A stretch of DNA of 64,000 nucleotides from positions 62,001-126,000 of IMG/VR virus record IMGVR_UViG_3300036770_004143, one strand, 5' to 3'. The notes beneath the pieces are model-generated. The model worked only from the letters and a program-made list of their open reading frames with translations. It was not told where the DNA came from and searched no databases. Within the stretch, counting starts at the first letter, position 1. The number at the start of each line of letters is the position of its first letter. Made by a program: the position numbers and the translations under genes. Below, piece after piece: positions 1 through 8,171 of this stretch. Source of the stretch: a virus.

Positions 1-412
1 AAGTGCCTGAGTTCAAATATTTAGAATCGTTTATGGATCTTTTATTGTCATATAAATGCGTATAATTTGTTGGAGGCCATAAACCTTTTTCTGCACCCAT
101 AATAATATTGCAATTTAATAGTGTAAATTTATCAATAATATCATTTGGTGGTTTGATAAAGTTTGTATCTGTCGCATCTAAAAATAAAATATATTCATAT
201 TTGCCAATAATATTTAATTCTATATATTCTAAAACCTTTACTGTTTTATAGTAAAATAATTTATCATAGTAAGACCCATTAGTTATTAATCCTGAGTTTC
301 TAACAATATGAATGTTATCAATAGGAAAATATTTTATGGCGTTTTTGTAAAATGTTGGCTCATAATAATCAGGATAATCAAATAGTGCTGTGATTAATGC
401 TATTTTATTCAT
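1..412 (-). CDS. Glycosyltransferase, PLOD/procollagen-type GT-A fold (C-terminus missing)
   Basis: Translating the minus strand from the ATG at 412-410 gives an open frame of 137 codons that runs off the left edge, so the C-terminus is absent. Visible features: an N-terminal beta strand (IALITALFDYP), LFLDATDTN at about residues 76-84 with two acidic residues where GT-A enzymes bind metal and sugar nucleotide, AEKGLWPP at about 107-114, and YLNSGT at the cut end. The order YDKLFYYKT, LFLDATD, AEKG..WP, YLNSG resembles the glycosyltransferase domain of procollagen lysyl hydroxylases (PLOD) and related viral enzymes, which act on hydroxylysine-linked sugars. The acceptor here is unknown. It is the last gene of the minus-strand fibre/glycosylation block, one base after the next gene's stop, which supports a role in glycosylating phage proteins. 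It could be another GT-A family. Confidence 0.65.
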   Translation of the reverse strand, partial: MNKIALITALFDYPDYYEPTFYKNAIKYFPIDNIHIVRNSGLITNGSYYDKLFYYKTVKVLEYIELNIIGKYEYILFLDATDTNFIKPPNDIIDKFTLLNCNIIMGAEKGLWPPTNYTHLYDNKRSINDSKYLNSGT

Positions 413-413
413 G

Positions 414-1052
414 TTAATTATTATTAATTTGTTTATAAAATTCATTTATAAGATTCTCATCACTCATATATATTTTGTCTTCACCAAAAAACTTAAATGG
501 TATTTCATTTTCCCAAAAAAATATCAATTCGTTTCCTTTTGAATTTTCAATAATTTTATTTGAATCATCATAAACTTCAATAAATGAAAATTTGGGATAA
601 ATACAAACCATATTATTACTAATATCAATAATTTGTTTATGATGAGCATTTCCTCTATATTTATTACCCCATAAAAAAGAAAATTCATTAAATTTTGATG
701 GTACTGCAACATATCCTTTATGTGATATTTTGGGTAATAGTTCTAACAAATCTGTTGGAGTTATTATATCTTCCAAAGTATGAGAACAAATGCTATAATC
801 AAATTTACCATACTTGTTAACGTACTCTAATAATTCAATCCAAGTAGTTTTATCTTGTATGTTAAAGTTAAAAAATTTTACATCATCTTTTTTTATTTCA
901 ACAATATCCGCAACAAATTTACATTCAGGATATGACCAAAATTGTAATGATGCGCCAATATCAATAGTTTTTAAATTATTATCAGATATTATTTTTTTAA
1001 CTTCATCTATTAATTGTTTAACGGATTTGTTGTATTGCCAATGTGTTATCAT
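414..1052 (-). CDS. SAM-dependent methyltransferase-like protein
   Basis: A 212-residue protein with a degenerate class I methyltransferase pattern: LKTIDIGAS (motif I, about residues 27-35), ADIVEIKK (end of strand 2, about 48-55), FDYSICSHTLEDI (motif IV region, about 84-96) and a Pro/Gly strand, KISHKGYVAVPS. The pattern matches methyltransferase domains often found beside glycosyltransferases. Its start lies inside the end of the upstream FkbM-type gene (35-base overlap), so the two are translationally coupled. Substrate cannot be told; a sugar or glycosylated fibre is likely from context. Motif I lacks the usual Gly-rich GxGxG loop, so it could bind SAM poorly or act on a non-methyl chemistry. 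Confidence 0.55.
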   Translation of the reverse strand: MITHWQYNKSVKQLIDEVKKIISDNNLKTIDIGASLQFWSYPECKFVADIVEIKKDDVKFFNFNIQDKTTWIELLEYVNKYGKFDYSICSHTLEDIITPTDLLELLPKISHKGYVAVPSKFNEFSFLWGNKYRGNAHHKQIIDISNNMVCIYPKFSFIEVYDDSNKIIENSKGNELIFFWENEIPFKFFGEDKIYMSDENLINEFYKQINNN

Positions 1053-1659
1053 AATTTTTATTTAAGAAAAATATATCTTGTTGAATTAACTCATATGTTA
1101 TTGGGTGATTTATATTACCAATAAGTTCCACAGGTTTAAACCCCAAATTATCCATATATTCGTAAACAAATTCTTTTGCTGGTGAATTTTTATTATATTC
1201 AACCAAAGAGATTTCCATTAAAATACCCTTAGCTTTTTTGAATATATCTATTCCCCCATTTATAATATCAATCTCAGACCCTTGGACATCAATTTTTATT
1301 AAATCAAATGTTTTATTTAAAAATATATTAGAAATTGTTTTAGTTTGTTTTTTTTTAATAATGATTTGATCATCATCATAAAAAGATGTGTTCTCTCGAT
1401 AAATTGAATTACCTGTACACCTTGGTTCGTTTTTTCTAATGTAAAAATCAACTTGTTTTGCAACGTCACTTAATAAATCTATTGAGTAGTCAACCCCCAA
1501 AGTACGCAATACATCTTCACAAGTTTCATTACCCTCAATCAAATAATAATAAGCATTTGGAAATACAATCATACTTTCTTTATAAAACTGACCAACATTA
1601 GCACCTATATCTAAAATTGATTTAGGTTCAAAATAATCTTTAATTTTTTCTAAACCCAT
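1018..1659 (-). CDS. FkbM-family methyltransferase
   Basis: A 213-residue protein with FkbM-family hallmarks: ILDIGANVGQF near residue 15-25 (SAM-binding motif I), YYLIEGNE (acidic end of strand 2), and FDLIKIDVQGSEIDIINGG at about 118-136, the family's signature D-x-Q-G-x-E. FkbM enzymes O-methylate hydroxyls on polyketides and, very commonly, on sugars in surface glycans. The gene is six bases from the next upstream methyltransferase gene and four genes downstream of two Thr/Pro-rich fibre genes, so methyl capping of fibre sugars is a reasonable inference. The family call is firm; the substrate is a guess. Confidence 0.8.
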   Translation of the reverse strand: MGLEKIKDYFEPKSILDIGANVGQFYKESMIVFPNAYYYLIEGNETCEDVLRTLGVDYSIDLLSDVAKQVDFYIRKNEPRCTGNSIYRENTSFYDDDQIIIKKKQTKTISNIFLNKTFDLIKIDVQGSEIDIINGGIDIFKKAKGILMEISLVEYNKNSPAKEFVYEYMDNLGFKPVELIGNINHPITYELIQQDIFFLNKNYDNTLAIQQIR

Positions 1660-1665
1660 AATGAA

Positions 1666-2220
1666 TTAAAAAATTACTACCCCAGTTCCGGTTAAATGAC
1701 CTAAATGTGAAATATCTATTTTATTAATATCAATAAACTTCCAAAAAGTAATCATTTCTTCATTTAATTTTATGTCATCTAGTAAAAGATAACCTTTGTA
1801 ATTTATTTCCTTTAAATAATTGAAAAAAGTTTTCTCAAATGTTCCATCATGGAAAGTATCAAGCAAAATATATCTTGAACTTAATATTAAATCTAAATAT
1901 TCTGGTTTTAATATGTCATCAATATATACATTAATATTTGTAGGGGTAACTGTTAAAGTTAATTGATTATGTAAATTAAATGTATTAATTTTATTACTTG
2001 AATTTATAGACATAGCTAATGCTGAACACCCTTTAAGTGTTCCTATATCTAACATTTTAATACCATCATTGTTTAATGATATATAAGATAATAATCTATA
2101 ATGTTCTACTGAAGATTTAGACGTAAAATAATCTCTATATTCTAAATCATCAATCTTCAAAGATAATGTTGATAAATCAATTTTATCTAAATCTAAATTT
2201 GTTATTTTTTCAAAATCCAT
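1666..2220 (-). CDS. Class I methyltransferase-like protein (Methyltransf_24/CmcI type)
   Basis: A 184-residue protein with MLDIGTLKGCSALAMS (about residues 56-71) in the position of the SAM-binding loop, a strand YILLDTFHDGTFEKTFFNYL where the D-x-x-H-D motif of the metal-dependent CmcI/macrocin O-methyltransferase group sits, and YLLLDDI near 142. These match the layout of that group, which methylates sugar or macrolide hydroxyls. It starts two bases after the GlcNAc-transferase stop, suggesting one polycistronic mRNA. The N-terminal 50 residues, rich in short Leu/Asp repeats, are not recognised. Enzyme activity is inferred only. Confidence 0.55.
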   Translation of the reverse strand: MDFEKITNLDLDKIDLSTLSLKIDDLEYRDYFTSKSSVEHYRLLSYISLNNDGIKMLDIGTLKGCSALAMSINSSNKINTFNLHNQLTLTVTPTNINVYIDDILKPEYLDLILSSRYILLDTFHDGTFEKTFFNYLKEINYKGYLLLDDIKLNEEMITFWKFIDINKIDISHLGHLTGTGVVIF

Positions 2221-2222
2221 AT

Positions 2223-3473
2223 TTATAACTCACCAGTTAACCTATCACACCAACCTTTAGATTCGCTATGTGGCCAAATAACCCAATATTTTGGTTGCCT
2301 AACCGCATTGAATTCCCTCCATACTTTGCAATATTTGTCGGGATCATTTAACATTCTATTAATCTCATTCTTATCTGCATCTGCTCTATGGATTGTTTCA
2401 TCATTCTCATCATGAAAAGCAACAACCCAAAAATCATAATCTTTTTCTGGAACAGATGAATATGAAACATCAATGCAATGCTTAAAAACACTTGAAAATG
2501 AATTTAACCAATCTTGCTCACTTTCATAATTATATGTATTTGGTGGATAAGTATGATTTATTGTTTCCTCCTGGATTGCCCTCCTTTCAAATAACATACC
2601 AGCATATCTCTCATAATCCCTCAATGTTCTAACCTTTCCAAATCCAAACAAACCATCATGACCTTCTTGTGTTAAACCATCCATTCCAAATAATTTCTTA
2701 TTTATCAAATGGGATTTTCTATTCTTCTCTGTCCATTCCTTATCATCATCCCATTGTTTTGTTCTATTTTTCCTTGTATATTCATGATACACTGTCAATC
2801 TATGTGGATGAAATAAATCATAACCATGTGTATATGCTCTTGCTGCAATGGATATTTCCTCACCATGAAAATAATATTCTGGATTATGTTGAACTTCAAT
2901 AGAGAATTGACCCAATGTGAAACAAAAATGGGCTGAATAGAATCTTGCTGGGACTGGTAAGGTTAAACTTTGCCAATCTTTTATTGCATCTGGCAAAAAG
3001 AAAACAGCGCCCTCTGGAATAAATCTATCAAATAACATTCTCCAAGGTTCTTTTGACCTTGCCTCTGGGTCATTATCTGGATCAAAAGATGTTACATAAC
3101 CTGTTAATAATGGTTTTGGATGACCTGCTTTTTGTAAATCCTTAATCATTTTAATTAAGATTGTATCCCAATTTTTCTCAAATCTCATATGAGAATCAAT
3201 CTGCAAGGTGTATTCCTCTCCATCATATAACTGTTGGGTTAAATTTCTTGCCCAACAAACACCCTCTGTCTCATTATATGGAATGTCAAGTATCTTGAAT
3301 CTCTTATCTTTTCTCCACTTGTCTAATGTGTCAAATTTATCATTTGGATGATATTGTCGTGCAATTGCAATAACCAAATTTTTTGGATATTTGGCATTTG
3401 ATAACATATCTTCTATGGTTGATTCTAATAAATGGTCTCTGTAAGAGGCAATTTGAACGAAAATTTTGCTCAT
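2223..3473 (-). CDS. GT60-type polypeptide GlcNAc-transferase (Skp1/mucin type)
   Basis: A 416-residue protein with the pattern of the 'GlcNAc' glycosyltransferase family (Pfam PF11397, CAZy GT60): IFVQIASYRD at residues 4-13, strings such as FKILDIPYNETEGVCWARN (about 59-77), the metal/sugar-nucleotide motif LQIDSHMRF (90-98, D93-S-H), FSAHFCF-like acceptor region (about 176-184) and YYFHGEEISIAARAYTHGYD (about 200-219). Characterised members are Dictyostelium Gnt1, which puts GlcNAc on hydroxyproline of Skp1, and the Trypanosoma cruzi enzyme that puts alpha-GlcNAc on Thr of Thr/Pro-rich mucins. It lies directly downstream of two phage proteins with long Thr/Pro stalks, so those are its obvious candidate acceptors (inference). 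The family assignment is confident; the acceptor is not shown by sequence. A separate sugar acceptor on a lipid or DNA is the alternative. Confidence 0.85.
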   Translation of the reverse strand: MSKIFVQIASYRDHLLESTIEDMLSNAKYPKNLVIAIARQYHPNDKFDTLDKWRKDKRFKILDIPYNETEGVCWARNLTQQLYDGEEYTLQIDSHMRFEKNWDTILIKMIKDLQKAGHPKPLLTGYVTSFDPDNDPEARSKEPWRMLFDRFIPEGAVFFLPDAIKDWQSLTLPVPARFYSAHFCFTLGQFSIEVQHNPEYYFHGEEISIAARAYTHGYDLFHPHRLTVYHEYTRKNRTKQWDDDKEWTEKNRKSHLINKKLFGMDGLTQEGHDGLFGFGKVRTLRDYERYAGMLFERRAIQEETINHTYPPNTYNYESEQDWLNSFSSVFKHCIDVSYSSVPEKDYDFWVVAFHDENDETIHRADADKNEINRMLNDPDKYCKVWREFNAVRQPKYWVIWPHSESKGWCDRLTGEL

Positions 3474-3524
3474 ATTATTTATCTTATATAAAATATATAG
3501 TTTTTTTTTATTTAAAATAAATAA

Positions 3525-4067
3525 TTAAATTATTAATTGCCAATTTAATGTCTCTTCATTCCAATAATTATTACCATCACTTGGGTATGGTGTTGGTGAA
3601 ACATAATAATTATTCTGATTTAATGACCAACTATCAAATGGTTTCATTAATTCCCAATTTATAATATCTTCATTCCAAACATATCTGTTGTATATTTTAT
3701 ATGGCTCTGGTATGTTTGATGTATCTGGATATGGTATTGGTGAATTCCATAAGCAACTAAATTCCTCTAATATCCATGAAGGAAAAGGTTTTGGAGGGAT
3801 AAAAGCATCCCTAATGCTGTCGTAGTAGTAACCTATTCCAGCATAGTTTTTTCTAAATGCCTTGCTTTGGTCTTGGCTTGGTGTGTTGTTATCAGATTGA
3901 TAATGAACACCACCTCTTGTATTGTAAGAGGTGCGTTTTGCAACACAATTATATAAGTTTGAATAATTTGTTTCAGTATCCAAACCATCTATAATATACG
4001 TCTCATCTGCACCACTTATAACAGATGTGACAAAATTTTCATTATTTAAAAGTGCGTAATGTGCCAT
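3525..4067 (-). CDS. Fibre-partner protein, two-unit version
   Basis: A 180-residue protein starting [11 protein letters not shown]. It has a core KRTSYNTRGGVHYQ..AFRKNYAGIGYYYDSIRDAFIPPKP followed by two copies of a 36-47-residue unit, P-F-x-S-W-x-L ... W-x-x-P-x-P-Y-P ... W-N-E-x-x-x-W-x-L. The core and unit resemble a conserved small structural protein of marine T4-like phages whose function I do not know. Its first base is shared with the last base of the protease-fibre gene upstream, and a one-unit paralog sits in the same position after the other fibre gene, so it probably assembles with, folds or tips the fibre. Cytosolic chaperone versus virion component cannot be decided. Confidence 0.7.
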   Translation of the reverse strand: MAHYALLNNENFVTSVISGADETYIIDGLDTETNYSNLYNCVAKRTSYNTRGGVHYQSDNNTPSQDQSKAFRKNYAGIGYYYDSIRDAFIPPKPFPSWILEEFSCLWNSPIPYPDTSNIPEPYKIYNRYVWNEDIINWELMKPFDSWSLNQNNYYVSPTPYPSDGNNYWNEETLNWQLII

Positions 4068-7000
4068 TATGAAAATGTTACTGTTCCAGAATTTTTAATT
4101 TCTCTAATGTTATAACTACCATCAGTATAACTTACTGCATTTGTTTCAGCACCATTTGATAATGTAATAGTTGCAGAAGATGTTAACCATCTTATTATAA
4201 CAACACCTCTGCCACCTTTACCACCAATTGGGGTCTGCCCACCTGTTGCACCACCACCACCACCACCAGTGTAATCAGTACCAACACCACCAGCAGTATT
4301 AGCATCACCTTGTGAACCATTACCTCCACCTCCTATATCACCAGTTCCAGCAGTTAATCCTCCTCCTGCTCCACCTCCACCACCTCCACCACGAGGTATA
4401 TTATTTCCTGTTATTGCCGAATATAATCCAACACCACCATTCCCAGATTTAGTATTTGGTATACTATCTTGACCTTGTGCACCAGCACCCCCACCTCCAC
4501 CAGTAATTGAATTTACACCAATATAATTACCCCCATCATAACCTTGATTAGGAGAACCAGAACCACCTTTGTTTTCATTAGTTCTATTAGCAGCTCCGCC
4601 ACCAGAACCACCATTTGACCCATTTTCTGAAAAACCACCAGAACCACCACCACCACCAGCAATAGAAGTAATAGTTGCAAAAACACTATTAGTGCCATTT
4701 TGACCTTTTACTGTATAGGTTCCACCATTACCACCACCACCAATAGTAACTGTGTAAGTTGTCCCTTTTGTTAAATATAATGCAGTTTCAGCAGCCGAGC
4801 CACCTCCTGATGTACCAAAAGAAGTTCTATAACCTCCAGCACCACCTCCACCACCACGGTCAGCACCACCTCCACCTCCACCAGCAATAACAAGGTAATC
4901 AACTTGAATAGGGGGAACTGTTGGTGTAACTGTTCTTGTTGGTGTGATTGTTGGTGTAATTGTATTTGTAGGTGTAATTGTATTAGTTGGAGTTATTGTT
5001 GTTGTTGGAGTTATGGTATTTGTAGGCGTTATTGTTTGTGTTGGTGTAATGGTATTTGTAGGTGTAATTGTATTAGTTGGAGTTTCTGTATTGGTTGGTG
5101 TTATGGTTGGAGTTGGCGTTTCTGTGTTTGTTGGTGTTATAGTTTGAGTTGGTGTTTCTGTATTGGTTGGTGTTATAGTTGGAGTTGGTGTTTCACTACT
5201 TGTTGGAGTTTGTGTTGGGGTTTCTGTGTTGGTTGGTGTAATTGTATTAGTTGGAGTAATTGTATTTGTAGGTGTTATAGTTTGTGTTGGAGTTTTACTA
5301 CTTGTTGGAGTTATTGTTGGGGTTTCTGTATTTGTTGGTGTTATAGTTTGAGTTGGTGTTTCTGTATTGGTTGGTGTTATAGTTGGAGTTGGTGTTTCTG
5401 TGTTTGTTGGTGTTATGGTTGGAGTAGATGTTTCACTACTTGTTGGTGTTATAGTTTGAGTTGGTGTTTCTGTATTGGTTGGTGTTATAGTTGGAGTTGG
5501 TGTTTCACTACTTGTTGGAGTTTGTGTTGGGGTTTCTGTGTTGGTTGGTGTAATTGTATTAGTTGGAGTAATTGTATTTGTAGGTGTTATAGTTTGTGTT
5601 GGAGTTTTACTACTTGTTGGAGTTATTGTTGGGGTTTCTGTGTTGGTTGGTGTTGGGGTTTCTGTATTTGTTGGGGTTATGCTTGGAGTTGGTGTTTCTG
5701 TGTTGGTTGGTGTTATAGTTGGAGTTGGTGTTTCACTACTTGTTGGAGTTTGTGTATTGGTTGGAGTTATGGTTGGAGTTGGTGTTTCTGTGTTTGTTGG
5801 TGTAATTGTATTTGTAGGTGTTATAGTTTGTGTTGGAGTTTCTGTGTTGGTTGGAGTAATTGTATTTGTAGGTGTTATAGTGCTAGTTGGTGTTATGCTT
5901 GGAGTTGCATCTTGAGATGCTCCTGGTGTTTTTGTTATAGATGGTGTGACAGTATTAGTTGATGTTATGCTTGGAGTAGGTGTAACTGTGTTGGTTGGAG
6001 TTGGAGTTTGTGTTGGTGTTTCTGTATTTGTTGGTGTTATGGTTGGTGTTGGGGTTTCTGTATTTGTTGGGGTTATGCTTGGAGTTGGAGTTTCACTACT
6101 TGTTGGAGTTTGTGTTGGTGTAACTGTATTTGTTGGAGTTATTGTTGGTGTTATTGTGTTGGTTGGTGTTATAGTTGGGGTTGCATCTTGTGATGCCCCT
6201 GGTGTTTTTGTTAGAGATGGTGTGACTGTATTTGTTGCTGTTATAGTTGGTGTAATTGTGTTTGTTGATGTTGGAGTTATACTACTTGTTGGTGTAATTG
6301 TGTTAGTTGGTGTTATAGTTTGAGTTGGAGTTATACTACTTGTTGGTGTAATTGTGTTTGTTGGTGTTATAGTTTGAGTTGGTGTTATACTACTTGTTGG
6401 TGTAATTGTGTTAGTTGGTGTTATGGTTGGTGTTGGTGTTTTACTAGTTGTTGATGTAACTGTATTGGTTGGTGTTACAATTATTATATTTGTGCTTGTT
6501 GGTGTTGGTGTTAAAGCAGAAATTAACCCTCCTTGCCAAAATATATTATTATCAATGGTTATTGTATTTTCAGAACTTCTACCAACAACCAGATGAGTTT
6601 GTGTTGCTGCGGTATTTGAAAATTCAATGGAATTGCCCAACCAAGGTGAAATATTTATATTATTTGCAATATTATCAATTCTATTTGCCAATCCATGTGT
6701 TACAATATTATTAATACCATATACACCAGCAAACACCAAACCAATTATTTTTCTTGTTCCATTTATATCAGCAATTAATGCTGAACCAGAATCACCAGGT
6801 GCTATTGGATAAATGCAAATGAATCCATTTGGTGTGGTTGCAGCACTTGCAACAAATTCAATACAATTATCAAATTGAATTGTTGTTGGTAATCCTTGTC
6901 TTTCATATGAAATTGATATAACAACATTTGTTGCATATGTTAATAATTTCATATCACCTTCACCTTTTGCACCTGAAGTTCTACCTGAACTAAATAGGTT

Positions 7001-7753
7001 TGGATTTAAATATAATAAATCATCAATTTCTTGTGTTGTTGCAAATTCTAGTGGTTCTGTCCAACCAGTTAAACCCAATTGCAAATATGATTCTGAATAA
7101 CTTATATCTGATTCATTTATTGTGGTTAATGCAACATCACTATTATTATAACCATCAAACCTTAAAGGATAATATTTTTTTATAAAACCAATTGAATTTT
7201 GCAATCCTTTATCAGTTGGTTCATTTGGTTGCGTTGCAACATTATTTAAAATATTTGATAATTGTAATCTTGGATTTCTATCACTTGTTATAAATGCATC
7301 TTCAACTAGAACATGGTTATTGGATACACCAACCAAAGAATTTGTTTCATTATCAATAGCCAAAAACCCTAATGTGCCAACCCATGATCCATTTGATGCT
7401 GTATAATTTGTTAAAGATATTCCACCTTGTAATGGTCTTATTTTATTTCTGTTATTTGGATTTGTTGTTTGCCAAGAATAAAAATCTGATGGACATTCTT
7501 CCAAGAATTTTATTTCACATTCAACAACATCTGTTTTAAATGTGTTGCCAGAAAAATTAATTATGCTTGGTATTTGTTCATTTTCTGGTATATCAGAAAT
7601 ATTTAATTTCTTTTTTACTTTAAAAATTAATGATTTCTCATCTGTAACCAAATTGTTGGTTGTTTTATAACCATAACCAACACCAATAATATTTTCAGAT
7701 GTCTCTTCAAAATATTTTAATGTTAATTCTGATAATAATTTTTGATCAATCAT
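4067..7753 (-). CDS. Tail-fibre-like protein: trypsin-like protease head, Thr/Pro stalk, Gly-rich tip
   Basis: A 1228-residue multidomain protein. Residues about 1-405 form a PA-clan serine protease-like domain: SNNHVL (His147), NNSDVALT (Asp206) and PGDSGSAL (Ser322), with a GRTSG loop at 257-261, so the catalytic triad is complete. Residues about 410-945 are a stalk of Thr-Pro repeats (TPTNT, TPTIT, SSETP). Residues about 948-1165 are a Gly-rich domain opening with [13 protein letters not shown], like Gly-rich tips of phage adhesins (compare T2-type gp38 polyglycine sandwiches). A short beta-rich C-terminus follows. No signal peptide is seen, as expected for a virion protein. The protease may cleave host surface proteins or mature the fibre itself. 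The partner gene starts on its last base. Fibre role is inferred from architecture. Confidence 0.75.
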   Translation of the reverse strand: MIDQKLLSELTLKYFEETSENIIGVGYGYKTTNNLVTDEKSLIFKVKKKLNISDIPENEQIPSIINFSGNTFKTDVVECEIKFLEECPSDFYSWQTTNPNNRNKIRPLQGGISLTNYTASNGSWVGTLGFLAIDNETNSLVGVSNNHVLVEDAFITSDRNPRLQLSNILNNVATQPNEPTDKGLQNSIGFIKKYYPLRFDGYNNSDVALTTINESDISYSESYLQLGLTGWTEPLEFATTQEIDDLLYLNPNLFSSGRTSGAKGEGDMKLLTYATNVVISISYERQGLPTTIQFDNCIEFVASAATTPNGFICIYPIAPGDSGSALIADINGTRKIIGLVFAGVYGINNIVTHGLANRIDNIANNINISPWLGNSIEFSNTAATQTHLVVGRSSENTITIDNNIFWQGGLISALTPTPTSTNIIIVTPTNTVTSTTSKTPTPTITPTNTITPTSSITPTQTITPTNTITPTSSITPTQTITPTNTITPTSSITPTSTNTITPTITATNTVTPSLTKTPGASQDATPTITPTNTITPTITPTNTVTPTQTPTSSETPTPSITPTNTETPTPTITPTNTETPTQTPTPTNTVTPTPSITSTNTVTPSITKTPGASQDATPSITPTSTITPTNTITPTNTETPTQTITPTNTITPTNTETPTPTITPTNTQTPTSSETPTPTITPTNTETPTPSITPTNTETPTPTNTETPTITPTSSKTPTQTITPTNTITPTNTITPTNTETPTQTPTSSETPTPTITPTNTETPTQTITPTSSETSTPTITPTNTETPTPTITPTNTETPTQTITPTNTETPTITPTSSKTPTQTITPTNTITPTNTITPTNTETPTQTPTSSETPTPTITPTNTETPTQTITPTNTETPTPTITPTNTETPTNTITPTNTITPTQTITPTNTITPTTTITPTNTITPTNTITPTITPTRTVTPTVPPIQVDYLVIAGGGGGGADRGGGGGAGGYRTSFGTSGGGSAAETALYLTKGTTYTVTIGGGGNGGTYTVKGQNGTNSVFATITSIAGGGGGSGGFSENGSNGGSGGGAANRTNENKGGSGSPNQGYDGGNYIGVNSITGGGGGAGAQGQDSIPNTKSGNGGVGLYSAITGNNIPRGGGGGGGAGGGLTAGTGDIGGGGNGSQGDANTAGGVGTDYTGGGGGGATGGQTPIGGKGGRGVVIIRWLTSSATITLSNGAETNAVSYTDGSYNIREIKNSGTVTFS
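4915..6512 (-). repeat. Thr/Pro-coding degenerate tandem repeat (stalk of protease fibre)
   Basis: About 1.6 kb of degenerate 12-18-base units (on the plus strand forms of GTTGGTGTTATAGTT and GTTTCTGTATTGGTT) that encode the Thr/Pro stalk. Many longer blocks recur almost unchanged, for example the stretch around 5170-5330 again around 5480-5640, so the tract is prone to length change by recombination. The repeat keeps frame throughout, and the opposite strand shows long spurious open frames. Confidence 0.9.
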
Positions 7754-7764
7754 TTAAATTTTAT

Positions 7765-8157
7765 TTATGTATTATAAATATTCCATTGTTTATTTTCCTC
7801 ATCCCAATAATATTGGTTGCCATCATTTGGATAAGGTATAGGTGGTTGCCATAAGCAACTAAATTCATCTAATGTCCAACTTGGGTATGGTTTTGGTGGG
7901 ATGAAAGCGTCCCTTATACTATCGTAATAATAACCTATTCCAGCATAGTTTTTTCTAAATGCCTTGCTTTGGTCAAGGCTTGGTGTATTGTTGTCGGATT
8001 GGTAGTGAATACCACCATGTGTGTTGTAGGATGTGCGTTTATGAACTATACCTAATTCATTAAACCAACCAATTTCACCATCCCAATCATCTTCATGACC
8101 AGCACTCTTCATATCTATTACAAAATTATTTTCATCTAAAACTGCATAATACGCCAT
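7765..8157 (-). CDS. Fibre-partner protein, one-unit version
   Basis: A 130-residue paralog of the partner protein at 3525-4067. I chose the start MAYYAVLDENN at 8157 because it aligns with [11 protein letters not shown] of the paralog; an upstream in-frame ATG at 8178 would add seven residues and overlap the fibre stop. It shares the KRTSYNT.GG.HYQ and RKNYAGIGYYYDSIRDAFIPPKP core but carries only one P-x-P-S-W-x-L ... W unit. DNA identity with the paralog is very high across the core (exact over 40 bases around 7940). It follows the LamG-like fibre gene by 14 bases, so each fibre gene has its own partner gene. Confidence 0.7.
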   Translation of the reverse strand: MAYYAVLDENNFVIDMKSAGHEDDWDGEIGWFNELGIVHKRTSYNTHGGIHYQSDNNTPSLDQSKAFRKNYAGIGYYYDSIRDAFIPPKPYPSWTLDEFSCLWQPPIPYPNDGNQYYWDEENKQWNIYNT

Positions 8158-8171
8158 AATGTTATATTTTA

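Noticed and set aside
4904-6323. Long plus-strand open frames opposite the Thr/Pro stalk
   Set aside because: They are Cys/Trp- or Val/Gly-only frames created by the repeat; the minus-strand frame has the real multi-domain protein.
4915-6512. Possible CRISPR array
   Set aside because: Repeats are short, degenerate, directly abutting and in frame; there are no unique spacers of constant length.
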